Part shown: positions 1 to 7,900 of the stretch, in pieces
Numbering within the stretch: the stretch's first letter is position 1
Layout of the letters: each line of letters starts with the position of its first letter
Source: Saccharopolyspora_C sp040643635
GTDB lineage: Bacteria > Actinomycetota > Actinomycetes > Mycobacteriales > Pseudonocardiaceae
Reading direction: 5' to 3'
Assembly: GCF_040643635.1 (NCBI RefSeq)
Contig: NZ_JBEYUS010000027.1
Location: forward strand, 1-64,000
DNA length: 64,000 nucleotides
The notes under the pieces: model-generated
The model's database searches: none
Told to the model about the DNA's origin: nothing
Seen by the model: the letters and a program-made list of their open reading frames with translations, nothing else
Program-made: the position numbers and the translations under genes

Positions 1-1
1 C

Positions 2-86
2 CTCAGCGGGATTCTCGCTGCGGGATCGTTTTCACCGGTGGCTCCGCCACAGGCGAAAACGCTGTCCTCGCGAGAATCCCGCTGAG
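2..86. repeat. long nested inverted repeat
   Basis: Perfect 17-bp arms CTCAGCGGGATTCTCGC (2-18) and GCGAGAATCCCGCTGAG (70-86) enclose a second pair CGTTTTC/GAAAACG (27-33, 55-61) and an inner GTGGC-TCC-GCCAC hairpin (38-50). The whole can fold as one nested stem. It lies downstream of the minus-strand operon that ends at 192, so it may act in termination, but a diverged copy of the left 28 bases occurs at 4109-4136, which suggests a dispersed repeat family. I see no gene in it. Confidence 0.6.
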
Positions 87-125
87 AACCCGCGGCGGTG
101 CCGGTGTCCTGGGTGGTCGTCTGCT

Positions 126-142
126 CAGCGGCTGCGCCGCTG
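126..142 (-). terminator. short GC hairpin after Fe-ADH gene
   Basis: CAGCGGC and GCCGCTG (7-bp perfect stem, 3-base loop) lie 50 bases beyond the stop of the minus-strand iron alcohol dehydrogenase gene. There is no U-run, as is usual for actinobacterial hairpin terminators. Assignment rests on position and folding only. Confidence 0.3.
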
Positions 143-191
143 ACAGGAAGGACCATGGGGGCCGCCCTGAGGTCCGGTGGCCGGTGGTCTG

Positions 192-1304
192 TCAGTAGGT
201 GGCCTGCAGGAGGTCGTGGAGCTGGGGTTCCGCTGCTTCGGCGGGGTTGTTGCGGCTGACGGGGTCGGCGGCCGCTGCTGCGGCGATCGAGGGCAGCATG
301 TCTCGCCGCACGCCCAGGTCCCGCAGCGGGGACCGGATCTCCAGCTCGTCGGCGAGGTCGCGGGCGCACCGGATCGCCGAGGCCGCGCCCTCGCCGGCCC
401 CCATCGCGCGGGCCGCGTCGGCGTAGGCGTCCCCCGCGGTGTCCGCGTTGAACTCCATGACGGCCTCCAGCACCGCCGCCAGCGCCACGCCGTGCGGTGT
501 CCCGGTGTGCCCGGTGATCGCGTGTCCGAGCCCGTGCACCAGCCCGAGCCCGGACAGGGTGAGCGCCTGCCCGGCCAGGTGCGCGCCCAGCATCACCCGG
601 GAACGCGCCGCCAGGTCGGCACCGTCCCGGTGCGCGACCGGCAGCCAGCGGGCGACGAGCGCAACGGCCTGCGCCGCGTAGGCCGCGGAGATCGGGTTCG
701 CGCCGCGCGAGGACAGCGATTCGATGCCGTGCACCAGCGCGTCCAGCCCGGTGGCGGCGGTGATGCGCGCGGGCAGGCCCGTGGTGAGCTCCGGATCGAG
801 CACGGCGACGGTCGGCCGCACCGAGGCGTGCCCCAGGTAGACCTTGCGGCGGGTCGCCGGGTCCTCGATGACGCCGAACCCGTTGGTCTCGGCACCGGTC
901 CCGGCGGTGGTGGGGATCGCCAGCAGCGGCAGCCCCGGCAGCCCGGGCTGGGCGCGCAGCGCGATGGCCTTCGCCGCGTCCAGCGGTGAACCGCCGCCGA
1001 GCGCGACCACGGCGGCCGAGCCGAACCGCTCCAGCCCCGCCGCACCGGATTCCACAGTGGACAACGTGGGGTTGGCGGCGACGTCGTCGAAGACCGCGTG
1101 CTCCAGCCCGGCCTCGGCCAGCACCGCCAGCACCCGGTCCAGGATTCCGGCCGCGCGCACGCCCCGGTCGGTGATCAGGTAGGCCCGGTGGTGGCCGAGC
1201 TCGTCGATCAGCCGGGGCAGCGCGGCGATGCGGCCCGGGCCGAACTCGATGCGGCAGGTCGGTTCGATGCTGAGCCCGTCGACGGGCAGCTCCTGGTCGC
1301 GCAC
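192..1304 (-). CDS. iron-containing alcohol dehydrogenase
   Basis: A 370-residue group III (Fe-dependent) alcohol dehydrogenase, predicted to interconvert an alcohol and aldehyde or ketone with NAD(P). The nucleotide site is GGGSPLDAAK near residue 100, followed by PTTAGTGAET; metal ligands are expected from the Asp and His of GLDALVHGIE and the two His of VHGLGHAITGHTGTPHG. Length is normal for the family, which includes maleylacetate reductase and lactaldehyde reductase. The GTG start follows GGAGGT with 5-base spacing, and that ribosome site overlaps the end of the aldehyde dehydrogenase gene 13 bases upstream. Third gene of a coupled operon with that dehydrogenase and an enolase-family dehydratase. 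The substrate is not readable from sequence. Confidence 0.88.
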   Translation of the reverse strand: MRDQELPVDGLSIEPTCRIEFGPGRIAALPRLIDELGHHRAYLITDRGVRAAGILDRVLAVLAEAGLEHAVFDDVAANPTLSTVESGAAGLERFGSAAVVALGGGSPLDAAKAIALRAQPGLPGLPLLAIPTTAGTGAETNGFGVIEDPATRRKVYLGHASVRPTVAVLDPELTTGLPARITAATGLDALVHGIESLSSRGANPISAAYAAQAVALVARWLPVAHRDGADLAARSRVMLGAHLAGQALTLSGLGLVHGLGHAITGHTGTPHGVALAAVLEAVMEFNADTAGDAYADAARAMGAGEGAASAIRCARDLADELEIRSPLRDLGVRRDMLPSIAAAAAADPVSRNNPAEAAEPQLHDLLQATY

Positions 1305-1317
1305 GTGGCACCTCCGG

Positions 1318-2793
1318 TCAGGACAGGTCGATCCAGGTGGTCTTGAGCGCGGTGCACTCGGCCAGCGCGTGCAGGGACTTGTCCCGCCCGGCCCCGCTGG
1401 CGCCGAACCCGCCGAACGGGGTGATCACGTCGCTGGCGTCGAAGGTGTTGACCCACACGGTGCCCGCGCGCAGCCGCCGCGCCGCCCGGTGCGCGGTCGT
1501 CACGTCCCGGGTCCACACCGAGGCGACCAGCCCGTACTCGGTGTCGTTGGCGAGCCGGACTCCCTCGTCCGCGTCGCCCTCGTAGCCGAGCACGGTCAGG
1601 ACCGGCCCGAAGATCTCCTCCCGCGCCGCGGGCGAATCCGGCGGCACGCCGTCGAGGATCGTCGGCGGGAAGAAGGTGCCGTGCAGCGCTTCGCCGCCGA
1701 GCACCGCGGTGGCGCCGTCGGCGAGGCCGCGCGCCACGTACCCCGACACCCGCCGCAGCTGCGCCTCGTCGACCAGCGGGCCGACGACGGTGGCCGGGTC
1801 GAGCGGGTCGCCGACGCGGAACGTCTCCTCGGTCAGCCGCACCACCTCGGCCAGCAGCCGGTCCTTGACGTCGTGGTGCACGATCAGCCGCGATCCGGCG
1901 TTGCAGGTCTGCCCCGCGTTGTAGAAGATCCCCCACGCGATCGCCGAGGCGGCCGCGGTGAGGTCCGCGTCCGGCAGCACCAGCTGCGGCGATTTGCCGC
2001 CCGCCTCGACGGCGACCTGCTTGCCGTTGGACTCGCCCGCGTACACCTGGAATCGGCGGCCGATCTCGGCGGAACCGGTGAACGCGATCTTGTCCACGTC
2101 CGGGTGCCTGCCCAGCGCCTGACCGGCCTGCTCGCCGAGCCCCGGGACCACGTTGAACACCCCGTCGGGCAGGCCCGCTTCGGAGCCGAGCCGGGCGAGC
2201 AGCAGCGCGGCCAGCGAGGTCTGCTCGGCCGGTTTCAGCACCACCGAGTTCCCGGTGGCCAGCGCGGGCGCGATCTTCCACGAGGTGATCAGCAGCGCGT
2301 AGTTCCACGGCACCACCGCGCCGATCACGCCGAGCGGTTCCCGGGTGACCAGCGCCAGCGCGTCCTGCGGGGCGGGCGCGACCTCGCCGGAGGTCTTGTC
2401 GACGGCCTCCGCGTACCAGGTGAGGGTGTGCGCGGCGCCCGCCACGTCGACGCGGCGCGCTTCGGCGAGCGGTTTGCCCATCTCCAGGCTGTCCAGCAGC
2501 GCCAGCTCGTCCGCGTGCGCGCGGATCAGCTCCGCCCAGCGCCGCAGGACCTCCTTGCGGCGCCCCGGATCCAGCCCCCGCCAGCGGCCGTCGTCGAACG
2601 CGGCGCGGGCGGCGCGCACCGCGCGGTCCACCTCGGTGCCGGTGCAGGCGGCGACCCTGGCGAGCTCGGCGCCGTCGCGGGGGCTGGTGCTGGGGAAGGT
2701 CTCGGCGGTGGCGACGAACTCGCCGTCGATGAACGGCCGCGTCTCCGGCTCGCCGATCAGCGCCGAGCTCGGCGCGTCCAGGGCGGGGGTCAC
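1318..2793 (-). CDS. aldehyde dehydrogenase (NAD(P)+)
   Basis: A 491-residue ALDH-superfamily enzyme oxidising an aldehyde to the acid. Landmarks in order: PWNYALLITSWKIAPAL, the FTGSAEIG cofactor motif, the catalytic Glu of VAVEAGGKSPQ, the catalytic Cys of GQTCNAGSRL, and the EIFGPVL motif. Full family length. I chose the GTG at 2793 because it has GGAGG six bases upstream and overlaps the stop of the upstream dehydratase as GTGA, indicating translational coupling; the open frame runs much farther upstream but there it lies antiparallel in frame to the dehydratase gene. Likely acts on the aldehyde made by this operon's dehydratase or alcohol dehydrogenase; the substrate is unknown. Confidence 0.92.
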   Translation of the reverse strand: MTPALDAPSSALIGEPETRPFIDGEFVATAETFPSTSPRDGAELARVAACTGTEVDRAVRAARAAFDDGRWRGLDPGRRKEVLRRWAELIRAHADELALLDSLEMGKPLAEARRVDVAGAAHTLTWYAEAVDKTSGEVAPAPQDALALVTREPLGVIGAVVPWNYALLITSWKIAPALATGNSVVLKPAEQTSLAALLLARLGSEAGLPDGVFNVVPGLGEQAGQALGRHPDVDKIAFTGSAEIGRRFQVYAGESNGKQVAVEAGGKSPQLVLPDADLTAAASAIAWGIFYNAGQTCNAGSRLIVHHDVKDRLLAEVVRLTEETFRVGDPLDPATVVGPLVDEAQLRRVSGYVARGLADGATAVLGGEALHGTFFPPTILDGVPPDSPAAREEIFGPVLTVLGYEGDADEGVRLANDTEYGLVASVWTRDVTTAHRAARRLRAGTVWVNTFDASDVITPFGGFGASGAGRDKSLHALAECTALKTTWIDLS

Positions 2794-3911
2794 GAGGTTC
2801 CTCCGATCGTGGTGGCGGCGATGACGTCCTCGTCGAGCTCCACGCCGAGCCCGGGGACCTGCGGCACGGCGACCATGCCGTCCGGGCGGATCTCGACGGG
2901 GCGGGCCAGCGGGAAGTCCCGGCGCTGCGGCGTCCACCCGGGCGGGTCGTAGGGGAACTCGAAGTGCGGTCCGCCGCCGACGCCCGCGGCCACGTGCAGG
3001 TTCGCCAGCAGGCCGATGCCGTTGGTCCAGCTGTGCGGGGTGAAGTGGCGGTGCTTGAGCCGGGCCAGTTCGGCGATGGTGCGGGCGCGGTGCATGCCGA
3101 CGGCCAGCACCACGTCCATCTGGTAGACGTCCAGGACGTCCTGCTCCAGGTAGCGCACCAGGTCGGGCACCGAGTGCTGCATCTCCCCCGCCGCGATGCG
3201 CACCTCCGGGTACCGGGCGCGCAGGGCGCGGAACCCGGCGATGTCGTGGTACGGCAGCGGTTCCTCCACCCAGCTCACGCCGATCTCGGCGAGCCGCCGG
3301 ACGGTGCGCGCGGTGGTCGCGAAGTCCACCGCGTCGGCCGTGTCGCCCGCCATCCGCCAGGACTGGTTGAGGTCCACCATGATGTCGAAGTCCGGGCCGA
3401 GCGCGTCCCGGACGGCCGCGACGGTCGCGACGCCCTCCTCGACGCCGTCCGGGGCGATGCGGATCTTCATGGCGCGGAACCCGGCCTGCCGCGCGGCCAG
3501 CGCCGATTCGACGCGTTCGGCGGGTGGTTTCAGCTCGGCGGTGGACGCGTAGGCGGGCAGCGCGTCGGTGGCCCCGCCGAACAGCACCGACACCGGCACC
3601 CCGGTGGCCTTGCCGATGACGTCCCACAGCGCGGCCTCCAGCGGCCAGAACGCGCCGCCGTGGAAGTTGGCCGTCTCGATGGCCTTGACGTGCCGGTCGA
3701 TCCGCAGCGGATCGGTGCCGACGAACAGGTGCCGCACCGCCTCGAACCCGGTCATGGTGTCGCCGGAGCCGATGCCGGTGATGCCCTCGTCGGTGCGCAC
3801 CCGCACCACGGTGGCGTCGAAGTGCTCCCGCGGCCGCGGGTCCCAGGCGGCGTGCAGCGGCGGGTCCAGCGGCAGCCGCAGCCGGTCCACGGAGATGTCG
3901 GTGATCTTCAT
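2790..3911 (-). CDS. enolase-superfamily acid-sugar dehydratase (mandelate racemase/muconate lactonizing type)
   Basis: A 373-residue protein with the N-terminal capping domain (MKITDISVDRLRLPL) and a TIM barrel. Metal ligands are expected at Asp of VDLNQSW, Glu of VEEPLPYHD and Glu of AAGEMQHS. The basic motif on strand two reads MKIRI, that is K-x-R rather than K-x-K, and a His follows in TPHSWTNGIG. This pattern fits the mandelate racemase subgroup acid-sugar dehydratases, abstracting a proton alpha to a carboxylate and losing water. The ATG at 3911 has GGGAGG seven bases upstream. First gene of the operon with ALDH and Fe-ADH, divergent from an IclR regulator that probably controls it. 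The exact sugar acid cannot be assigned. Confidence 0.85.
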   Translation of the reverse strand: MKITDISVDRLRLPLDPPLHAAWDPRPREHFDATVVRVRTDEGITGIGSGDTMTGFEAVRHLFVGTDPLRIDRHVKAIETANFHGGAFWPLEAALWDVIGKATGVPVSVLFGGATDALPAYASTAELKPPAERVESALAARQAGFRAMKIRIAPDGVEEGVATVAAVRDALGPDFDIMVDLNQSWRMAGDTADAVDFATTARTVRRLAEIGVSWVEEPLPYHDIAGFRALRARYPEVRIAAGEMQHSVPDLVRYLEQDVLDVYQMDVVLAVGMHRARTIAELARLKHRHFTPHSWTNGIGLLANLHVAAGVGGGPHFEFPYDPPGWTPQRRDFPLARPVEIRPDGMVAVPQVPGLGVELDEDVIAATTIGGTS

Positions 3912-3983
3912 CTGACCTCCCGGAACCGAAGCTAGGAAAGCGCCCGGCCCGAGGACAACCCGCCACGACCGATCGAAACCCGA

Positions 3984-4000
3984 GTTGCGCACGCGACAAC
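3984..4000. promoter_or_regulatory. possible IclR operator in divergent promoter region
   Basis: GTTGCGCACGCGACAAC is an imperfect inverted repeat, with GTTG and CAAC ends, in the 296-bp gap between the divergent dehydratase operon and the IclR gene. IclR-family regulators commonly bind GTTGCGCA-like half-sites between themselves and their target operon. This is inferred from position and half-site shape. Confidence 0.3.
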
Positions 4001-4108
4001 CGGACGCCGCGAGCACGCACCGCGGTTCCTCGTCGGCGGCGGAGCGGCGGAGGAAACCGCTCACTGCCCGTCTCGCCACTTCTGCCGCGTAGTGCTCGGG
4101 TAGCGGAA

Positions 4109-4136
4109 CCTCAGCGGCTTCCTCGCTGCGAGATCG
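4109..4136. repeat. partial copy of the repeat at window start
   Basis: 28 bases match positions 1-28 with 24 identities (CCTCAGCGG, then TCGCTGCG and GATCG conserved). The right arm of the inverted repeat is not present here. It suggests a dispersed intergenic repeat rather than a gene-specific terminator. Confidence 0.5.
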
Positions 4137-4207
4137 TCCGATGTATGCCCGGTTCCGTCACCCGAGCAGCACGCACGCCGAGCCGCGGGAGAGGCATCGT
4201 AGGGGGC

Positions 4208-4969
4208 ATGGGTGAGATCCAGGGTGGCTTGCGGCGCGATCTGGAGTTGCTGGAGGCGCTGGGTTCGGCGGAGGCGCAGCGCACCGGCGGGCTCGGGGTG
4301 GCGCGGCTGGCGGTGCTGACCGGGCGGGACAAGAGCCAGGTGTCGCGGGCGCTCAAGGCGCTCGCCGAGGCCGGGGTGGTGGAGCGGCAGCCGGACACCT
4401 TGGCGTACCGGCTGGGCTGGCGGCTGTTCTCGCTGGTCGCGCGCACCACCGGGGATCGGCTGGTGCGTTCGGCGGAACCGGTGATGCGCGCGCTGTCGGC
4501 GGAGGTCGAGGAGACCAGCCACCTGTGCGTGCTGCGGGAGCAGGAGGTGCTGACGTTGCTGTCGGTGTCGGGCCACTCGTTCCGGGTGCACGACTGGGAG
4601 GGCCGCGGGGTGCCCGCGCCGTGCACCTCGGCCGGCCGGGTGCTGTTGCAGGACGTGACGCCGGACGAGCTGTACGTGCGCTTCGGCACCGAGCTCGGCG
4701 CGACGCCGCCCGGGTCCACGGTGCGCACCCTGCCGGAGCTGTGGTCGCGGATCAGGGAGGCGGCGCGGACGGGCTACGCGCAGGTCAGCGAGGAGTTCGA
4801 GACCGGGCTGGTGGGGGTGTCCGCGCCGGTCCGGGACTTCCGCGGCCGGGTGGTGGCGGCGCTGAACCTGTCCGCGCCGGCGCAGCGCCTCGCCGATCGG
4901 CTGGACGCGGCGGGCCGGGCCACCGCCCGGGCCGCCGCCCGCATCTCCCAGGAGCTCGGCGCGGCCTGA
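4208..4969 (+). CDS. IclR-family transcriptional regulator
   Basis: A 253-residue regulator: winged HTH at roughly residues 10-75 (LDLLEAL-like opening, KSQVSRALKALAEAGVVER recognition region) and an IclR ligand-binding domain ending in ETGLVGVSAPVRDF and GRVVAALNLS. I chose the ATG at 4208, preceded by AGGGGG, rather than the upstream alternative start at 4145, because the family begins close to the HTH. It is divergent from the dehydratase/ALDH/Fe-ADH operon across 296 bp and is the likely substrate-responsive regulator of that operon; this is the usual IclR arrangement, inferred not shown. Confidence 0.88.
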   Translation: MGEIQGGLRRDLELLEALGSAEAQRTGGLGVARLAVLTGRDKSQVSRALKALAEAGVVERQPDTLAYRLGWRLFSLVARTTGDRLVRSAEPVMRALSAEVEETSHLCVLREQEVLTLLSVSGHSFRVHDWEGRGVPAPCTSAGRVLLQDVTPDELYVRFGTELGATPPGSTVRTLPELWSRIREAARTGYAQVSEEFETGLVGVSAPVRDFRGRVVAALNLSAPAQRLADRLDAAGRATARAAARISQELGAA

Positions 4970-4991
4970 GCACCGGGCGGATCTCCCCTGG

Positions 4992-6245
4992 TCAGGCGAC
5001 CGGTTCCGGTTCGGGGTCGGGGGTGCGGCGGCGCTCCCGGCGGTCCAGGAAGGTCAGCAGCGGGGTCGCCATGATCGTGGTGACCAGGGCGACGAGCACC
5101 AGCACGCTGAACAGCTGCGGTGTGACGATCCCGGCCGCCAGCCCCACGTTGATCGCGATGAGCTGCATCAGCCCGCGCGCGTTCATCAGCGCACCCACGC
5201 GGGCGGCCACCGAGTTCGGCTCACCCACCAGCCGAGCCGCGGCCCAGCAGGCACCGAGCTTGCCGACGATCGCGGCCACCAGCGCACCGACGGCGAACAG
5301 CAGCACGCCGGAATCCACCAGCAGCGCCAGGTCCGTGTTCAACCCGGAGTAGGTGAAGAACAGCGGCAGGAACACGGTGGCGACCGGTTTCACCGTCCGC
5401 ACCGCCGCGTCCACCTGCTCCGAGCGCGGCAGCACCACGCCGAGGCTGAACGCCCCGAACACCGCGTACAGCCCGATGGTGTCCGTGTACCAGGCGGCGA
5501 GGAACACCGCCAGGACCACCGCCATCAGCAGGTTCTCCGGGGTGAGCCGCCGCACCGCCCGGTCGAGCCGCCCCGCGGAGCGCACGACGGCGACCAGCAG
5601 CACCACGAACACCGCGCTACCGCCCGCGGCCAGGGCGAACGGCCCGATGCTGGCCGCGGAGATGCTGAGCACCCCGGCGAGCAGCACCCAGGCGACGGCG
5701 TCGTCGAGCGCCCCGGCGGCCAGCGACAGCGAGCCGAACCGGGTGCCGGTCAACCCGCGCTCGGTGATGATCCGCGCCAGCATCGGGAACGCGGTGATCG
5801 ACAGCGTCACGCCCACGAACAGCGCGGAGACCAGCAGCGGCACGCCCGGCGGGTACATGTCCACGTGCCCGGCGGCGAGCACGGCCAGCAGGACGCCGAG
5901 CAGCATCGGGGTCAGCACCCCGGCAACCGACACCAGCGAGGCCGGGCGCGCGACCTGCCGCATCCGGTCGACCCGGAACTCGTAGCCCGCCTGGAACATG
6001 AACACGACGAGCCCGATCTGGCCGACCACGTACAGCACCGGCCGCAGCTCGTCCGGGAAGATCGCCTGCTCCACGCCGGGCGCGAGCAGGCCCAGCACCG
6101 AAGGTCCGAGCACGACGCCGGTGACCATCTCGCCGACCACGGGCGGCTGGCCGAAGGCGCGCAGCACGCGGCCGACCAGGCGGCAGGCCAGCAGGATGAC
6201 GATGGCGGCGAGGAAGAACGTGGGGGCGAGCTCCGTCGGGGTCAT
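4992..6245 (-). CDS. CPA2-type cation/proton antiporter
   Basis: A 417-residue polytopic protein with about 12-13 hydrophobic segments and no C-terminal nucleotide-binding domain. Family landmarks are GEMVTGVVLGPSVLG near residue 38, the FMFQAGYEF segment near 82, and ALDDAVAW near 178, where the Asp pair is expected to carry ions in Na+/H+ or K+/H+ exchangers of the KefB/NhaS group. It should sit in the cytoplasmic membrane and exchange protons for Na+ or K+. The ATG has GGAGGAA eight bases upstream. It ends 22 bases from the convergent IclR gene. It is monocistronic; a tandem repeat array lies upstream. Confidence 0.88.
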   Translation of the reverse strand: MTPTELAPTFFLAAIVILLACRLVGRVLRAFGQPPVVGEMVTGVVLGPSVLGLLAPGVEQAIFPDELRPVLYVVGQIGLVVFMFQAGYEFRVDRMRQVARPASLVSVAGVLTPMLLGVLLAVLAAGHVDMYPPGVPLLVSALFVGVTLSITAFPMLARIITERGLTGTRFGSLSLAAGALDDAVAWVLLAGVLSISAASIGPFALAAGGSAVFVVLLVAVVRSAGRLDRAVRRLTPENLLMAVVLAVFLAAWYTDTIGLYAVFGAFSLGVVLPRSEQVDAAVRTVKPVATVFLPLFFTYSGLNTDLALLVDSGVLLFAVGALVAAIVGKLGACWAAARLVGEPNSVAARVGALMNARGLMQLIAINVGLAAGIVTPQLFSVLVLVALVTTIMATPLLTFLDRRERRRTPDPEPEPVA

Positions 6246-6296
6246 GCGGGTTCCTCCGGGGGCGGTGGTGCGGCGGCGAACCGGTTGCGGCGCAAC

Positions 6297-6416
6297 GGGT
6301 TCGCGGAAGGGTTCGCGGGGCGAAGGGTTCGCGAGACGAAGAGTTCACGGGGCGAAGGGTTCGCGAGATGAAGGGTTCGCGGGGTGAAGTGATCGCCGGG
6401 CGAAGGATCGCCGGGG
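6297..6416. repeat. 16-bp tandem repeat array, about seven units
   Basis: Units follow GGGTTCGCGRGRYGAA: a short first unit at 6297-6308, five 16-bp units at 6309-6388, a diverged unit at 6389-6404 (GTGATCGCCGGGCGAA) and a partial one to 6416. The array fills the gap between the antiporter start and the P450 operon terminator, so it would lie in the antiporter promoter or leader. Minisatellites of this sort can vary in copy number; any regulatory effect is speculative. Confidence 0.85.
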
Positions 6417-6440
6417 CCTCCCGGTCGCGGAGGCCCCGGC
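6410..6440 (-). terminator. hairpin terminator of P450 operon
   Basis: GCCGGGGCCTCC and GGAGGCCCCGGC form a perfect 12-bp stem with a 7-base loop, starting 6 bases beyond the P450 stop codon. Position and stability support a factor-independent type terminator for the minus-strand operon. Confidence 0.6.
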
Positions 6441-6445
6441 CGCGC

Positions 6446-7900
6446 TCAGCGGTGCGCCGGGCAGCCCGGCGGGGGCGCTTCCCGCCGCAGCCGCTCGAAG
6501 TGGTGGCCGGCGAGCCGCTGCCTGCGCGCGTCCAGCACCATCCAGGTGCCCAGCACCAACTGCCGCACGCTGCGCTCCACGTCCTCCCACCGGTCGCGGA
6601 CCCGCAGGAACGCCAGCAGCGCTCGGATGTCCCGCGTACCGGTGTCCAGCCTGCCGGTGCCCGACGTGCCAGTGCCCGGCGTCTCCGGGTCCCGCGTACC
6701 GGTGTCCAGCCTGCCGCGGCGCAGCAGCACGCACGGCCCGCGGGACGGCAGCGAGCGGGTGTGCCGCACGCTGGATTCGAGCCGGAACCGGGCCAGCACT
6801 TCGCGGGTGACGGCGCGCATCGCCAGCGGCGACAGCCGCCACGCGGGGCACGGCCGGTTCGCGGCCACCCCGAACGGGATGTGCGCGGCGTCCTTCGCCG
6901 ACAGCTCTTCCCAGCGGGACGGGTCGAACCGTTCCGGGTCCCGGTGCCCGGTGGCGTGGTAGTCGGGGTAGCTGAAGCACAGCACCGAGCCGCGCGGCAG
7001 CGTGGTGTCCGCGTCGACGCGGATGTCGTCGGTGGTGATGCGGTGCGCGATGCCGAACAGCGGGAACACCCGCATCGTCTCGTCCAGCACGTGCGCGAAG
7101 TAGCGGTCGTCGCCGGGATCGTCGGCGAGCCGCCGCTGCACGTCCTGGTGCTGGGCGAGCACCAGCAGCAGGTGCGCCATGCCTTCGGACAGCTGCACCA
7201 CGGAGGTGTTGAAGAACGTCCCCTGCAGGTAGTGCACCTGCTCCGCGGTGGACAGCGTGCCGGGCAGCTCGTGCACCACGTCCCCCGCGTCGACCCGCGC
7301 CCGCAGGTAGCGGGTGAGCCGGGCGCGGCGGCGCGGGTGCCGCAGGCTGGTGCACTTGAGCGCGTCGACCACGTCGGAGGCGTTGCCGACGATGAGCTCC
7401 CTGGCCCGCCGCGGGCAGGGTTCGCCGAAGACGAGCTCGTAGTTGAACTCGGCCCAGATCGGCATCATCAGGTCCCGCAGCCGCGGCACGCTCAGCTCCC
7501 CGGGCACCAGCTCGTCGAGGACCTTCGCCGCGCAGCGCGCCGCGGTGGCGGAGAGCGCGTCGCTGGAACCGGCCAGGAACCGCTGCGTGGTGCGGGCGAC
7601 GTCGTCGTAGCGCGGCCCGGCCTCCAGGTGTTCCTGGTGCACCTCGGGTCCCGGCGACAACCAGTACCAGAACAGGTCGGAGAGGCCGGCGCCTTCGCTG
7701 CGGCCACCGGCGGCCGGGTGCGAGTAGACCTCGCGGAACCGGTCCGGGCCGAACCGCTCGCTCGGCAGGGTGATCGCGTTGTCGCCGTTGACGAGTTCGA
7801 AGACCTTGCCGCGCAGCGCGACGACCCGTTGCGGCAGCCAGCGCGGTGCGGTCAGCGCGGCCGCGGCGGCCACCCAGGGCAGCAGTCGCACCGGTTTCAC
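6446..7900 (-). CDS. cytochrome P450 with C-terminal extension
   Basis: A 484-residue P450. ExxR is ETMR at 274-277 and the heme loop is PFGVAANRPC with the thiolate Cys at 351. The I-helix segment GTFFNTSVV (227-235) lacks the usual acidic-Thr pair, having Asn231-Thr232, so oxygen activation may be atypical. The N-terminus (residues 5-22) is hydrophobic. Residues beyond about 392 are an extra 90-residue tail carrying a 20-residue in-frame duplication (RLDTGTRD twice) made of Thr and Gly. The GTG start has GGAGGT five bases upstream and overlaps the stop of the FMN oxidase gene as GTGA. Redox partners are not encoded nearby. Substrate unknown; context suggests a biosynthetic tailoring step. 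Confidence 0.88.
   Translation of the reverse strand: MKPVRLLPWVAAAAALTAPRWLPQRVVALRGKVFELVNGDNAITLPSERFGPDRFREVYSHPAAGGRSEGAGLSDLFWYWLSPGPEVHQEHLEAGPRYDDVARTTQRFLAGSSDALSATAARCAAKVLDELVPGELSVPRLRDLMMPIWAEFNYELVFGEPCPRRARELIVGNASDVVDALKCTSLRHPRRRARLTRYLRARVDAGDVVHELPGTLSTAEQVHYLQGTFFNTSVVQLSEGMAHLLLVLAQHQDVQRRLADDPGDDRYFAHVLDETMRVFPLFGIAHRITTDDIRVDADTTLPRGSVLCFSYPDYHATGHRDPERFDPSRWEELSAKDAAHIPFGVAANRPCPAWRLSPLAMRAVTREVLARFRLESSVRHTRSLPSRGPCVLLRRGRLDTGTRDPETPGTGTSGTGRLDTGTRDIRALLAFLRVRDRWEDVERSVRQLVLGTWMVLDARRQRLAGHHFERLRREAPPPGCPAHR
6630..6716. repeat. 27-bp direct repeat inside P450 gene
   Basis: Identical 27-base copies at 6630-6656 and 6690-6716, with a 60-bp period, so the duplication is in frame and encodes RLDTGTRD twice in the P450 tail. 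Looks like a recent slippage or tandem duplication event. Confidence 0.85.

Noticed and set aside
1318..4020. 900-codon minus frame that would fuse the dehydratase region to ALDH
   Set aside because: Its first half is out of frame with the enolase-family gene; the ALDH has its own GTG with a ribosome site at 2793.
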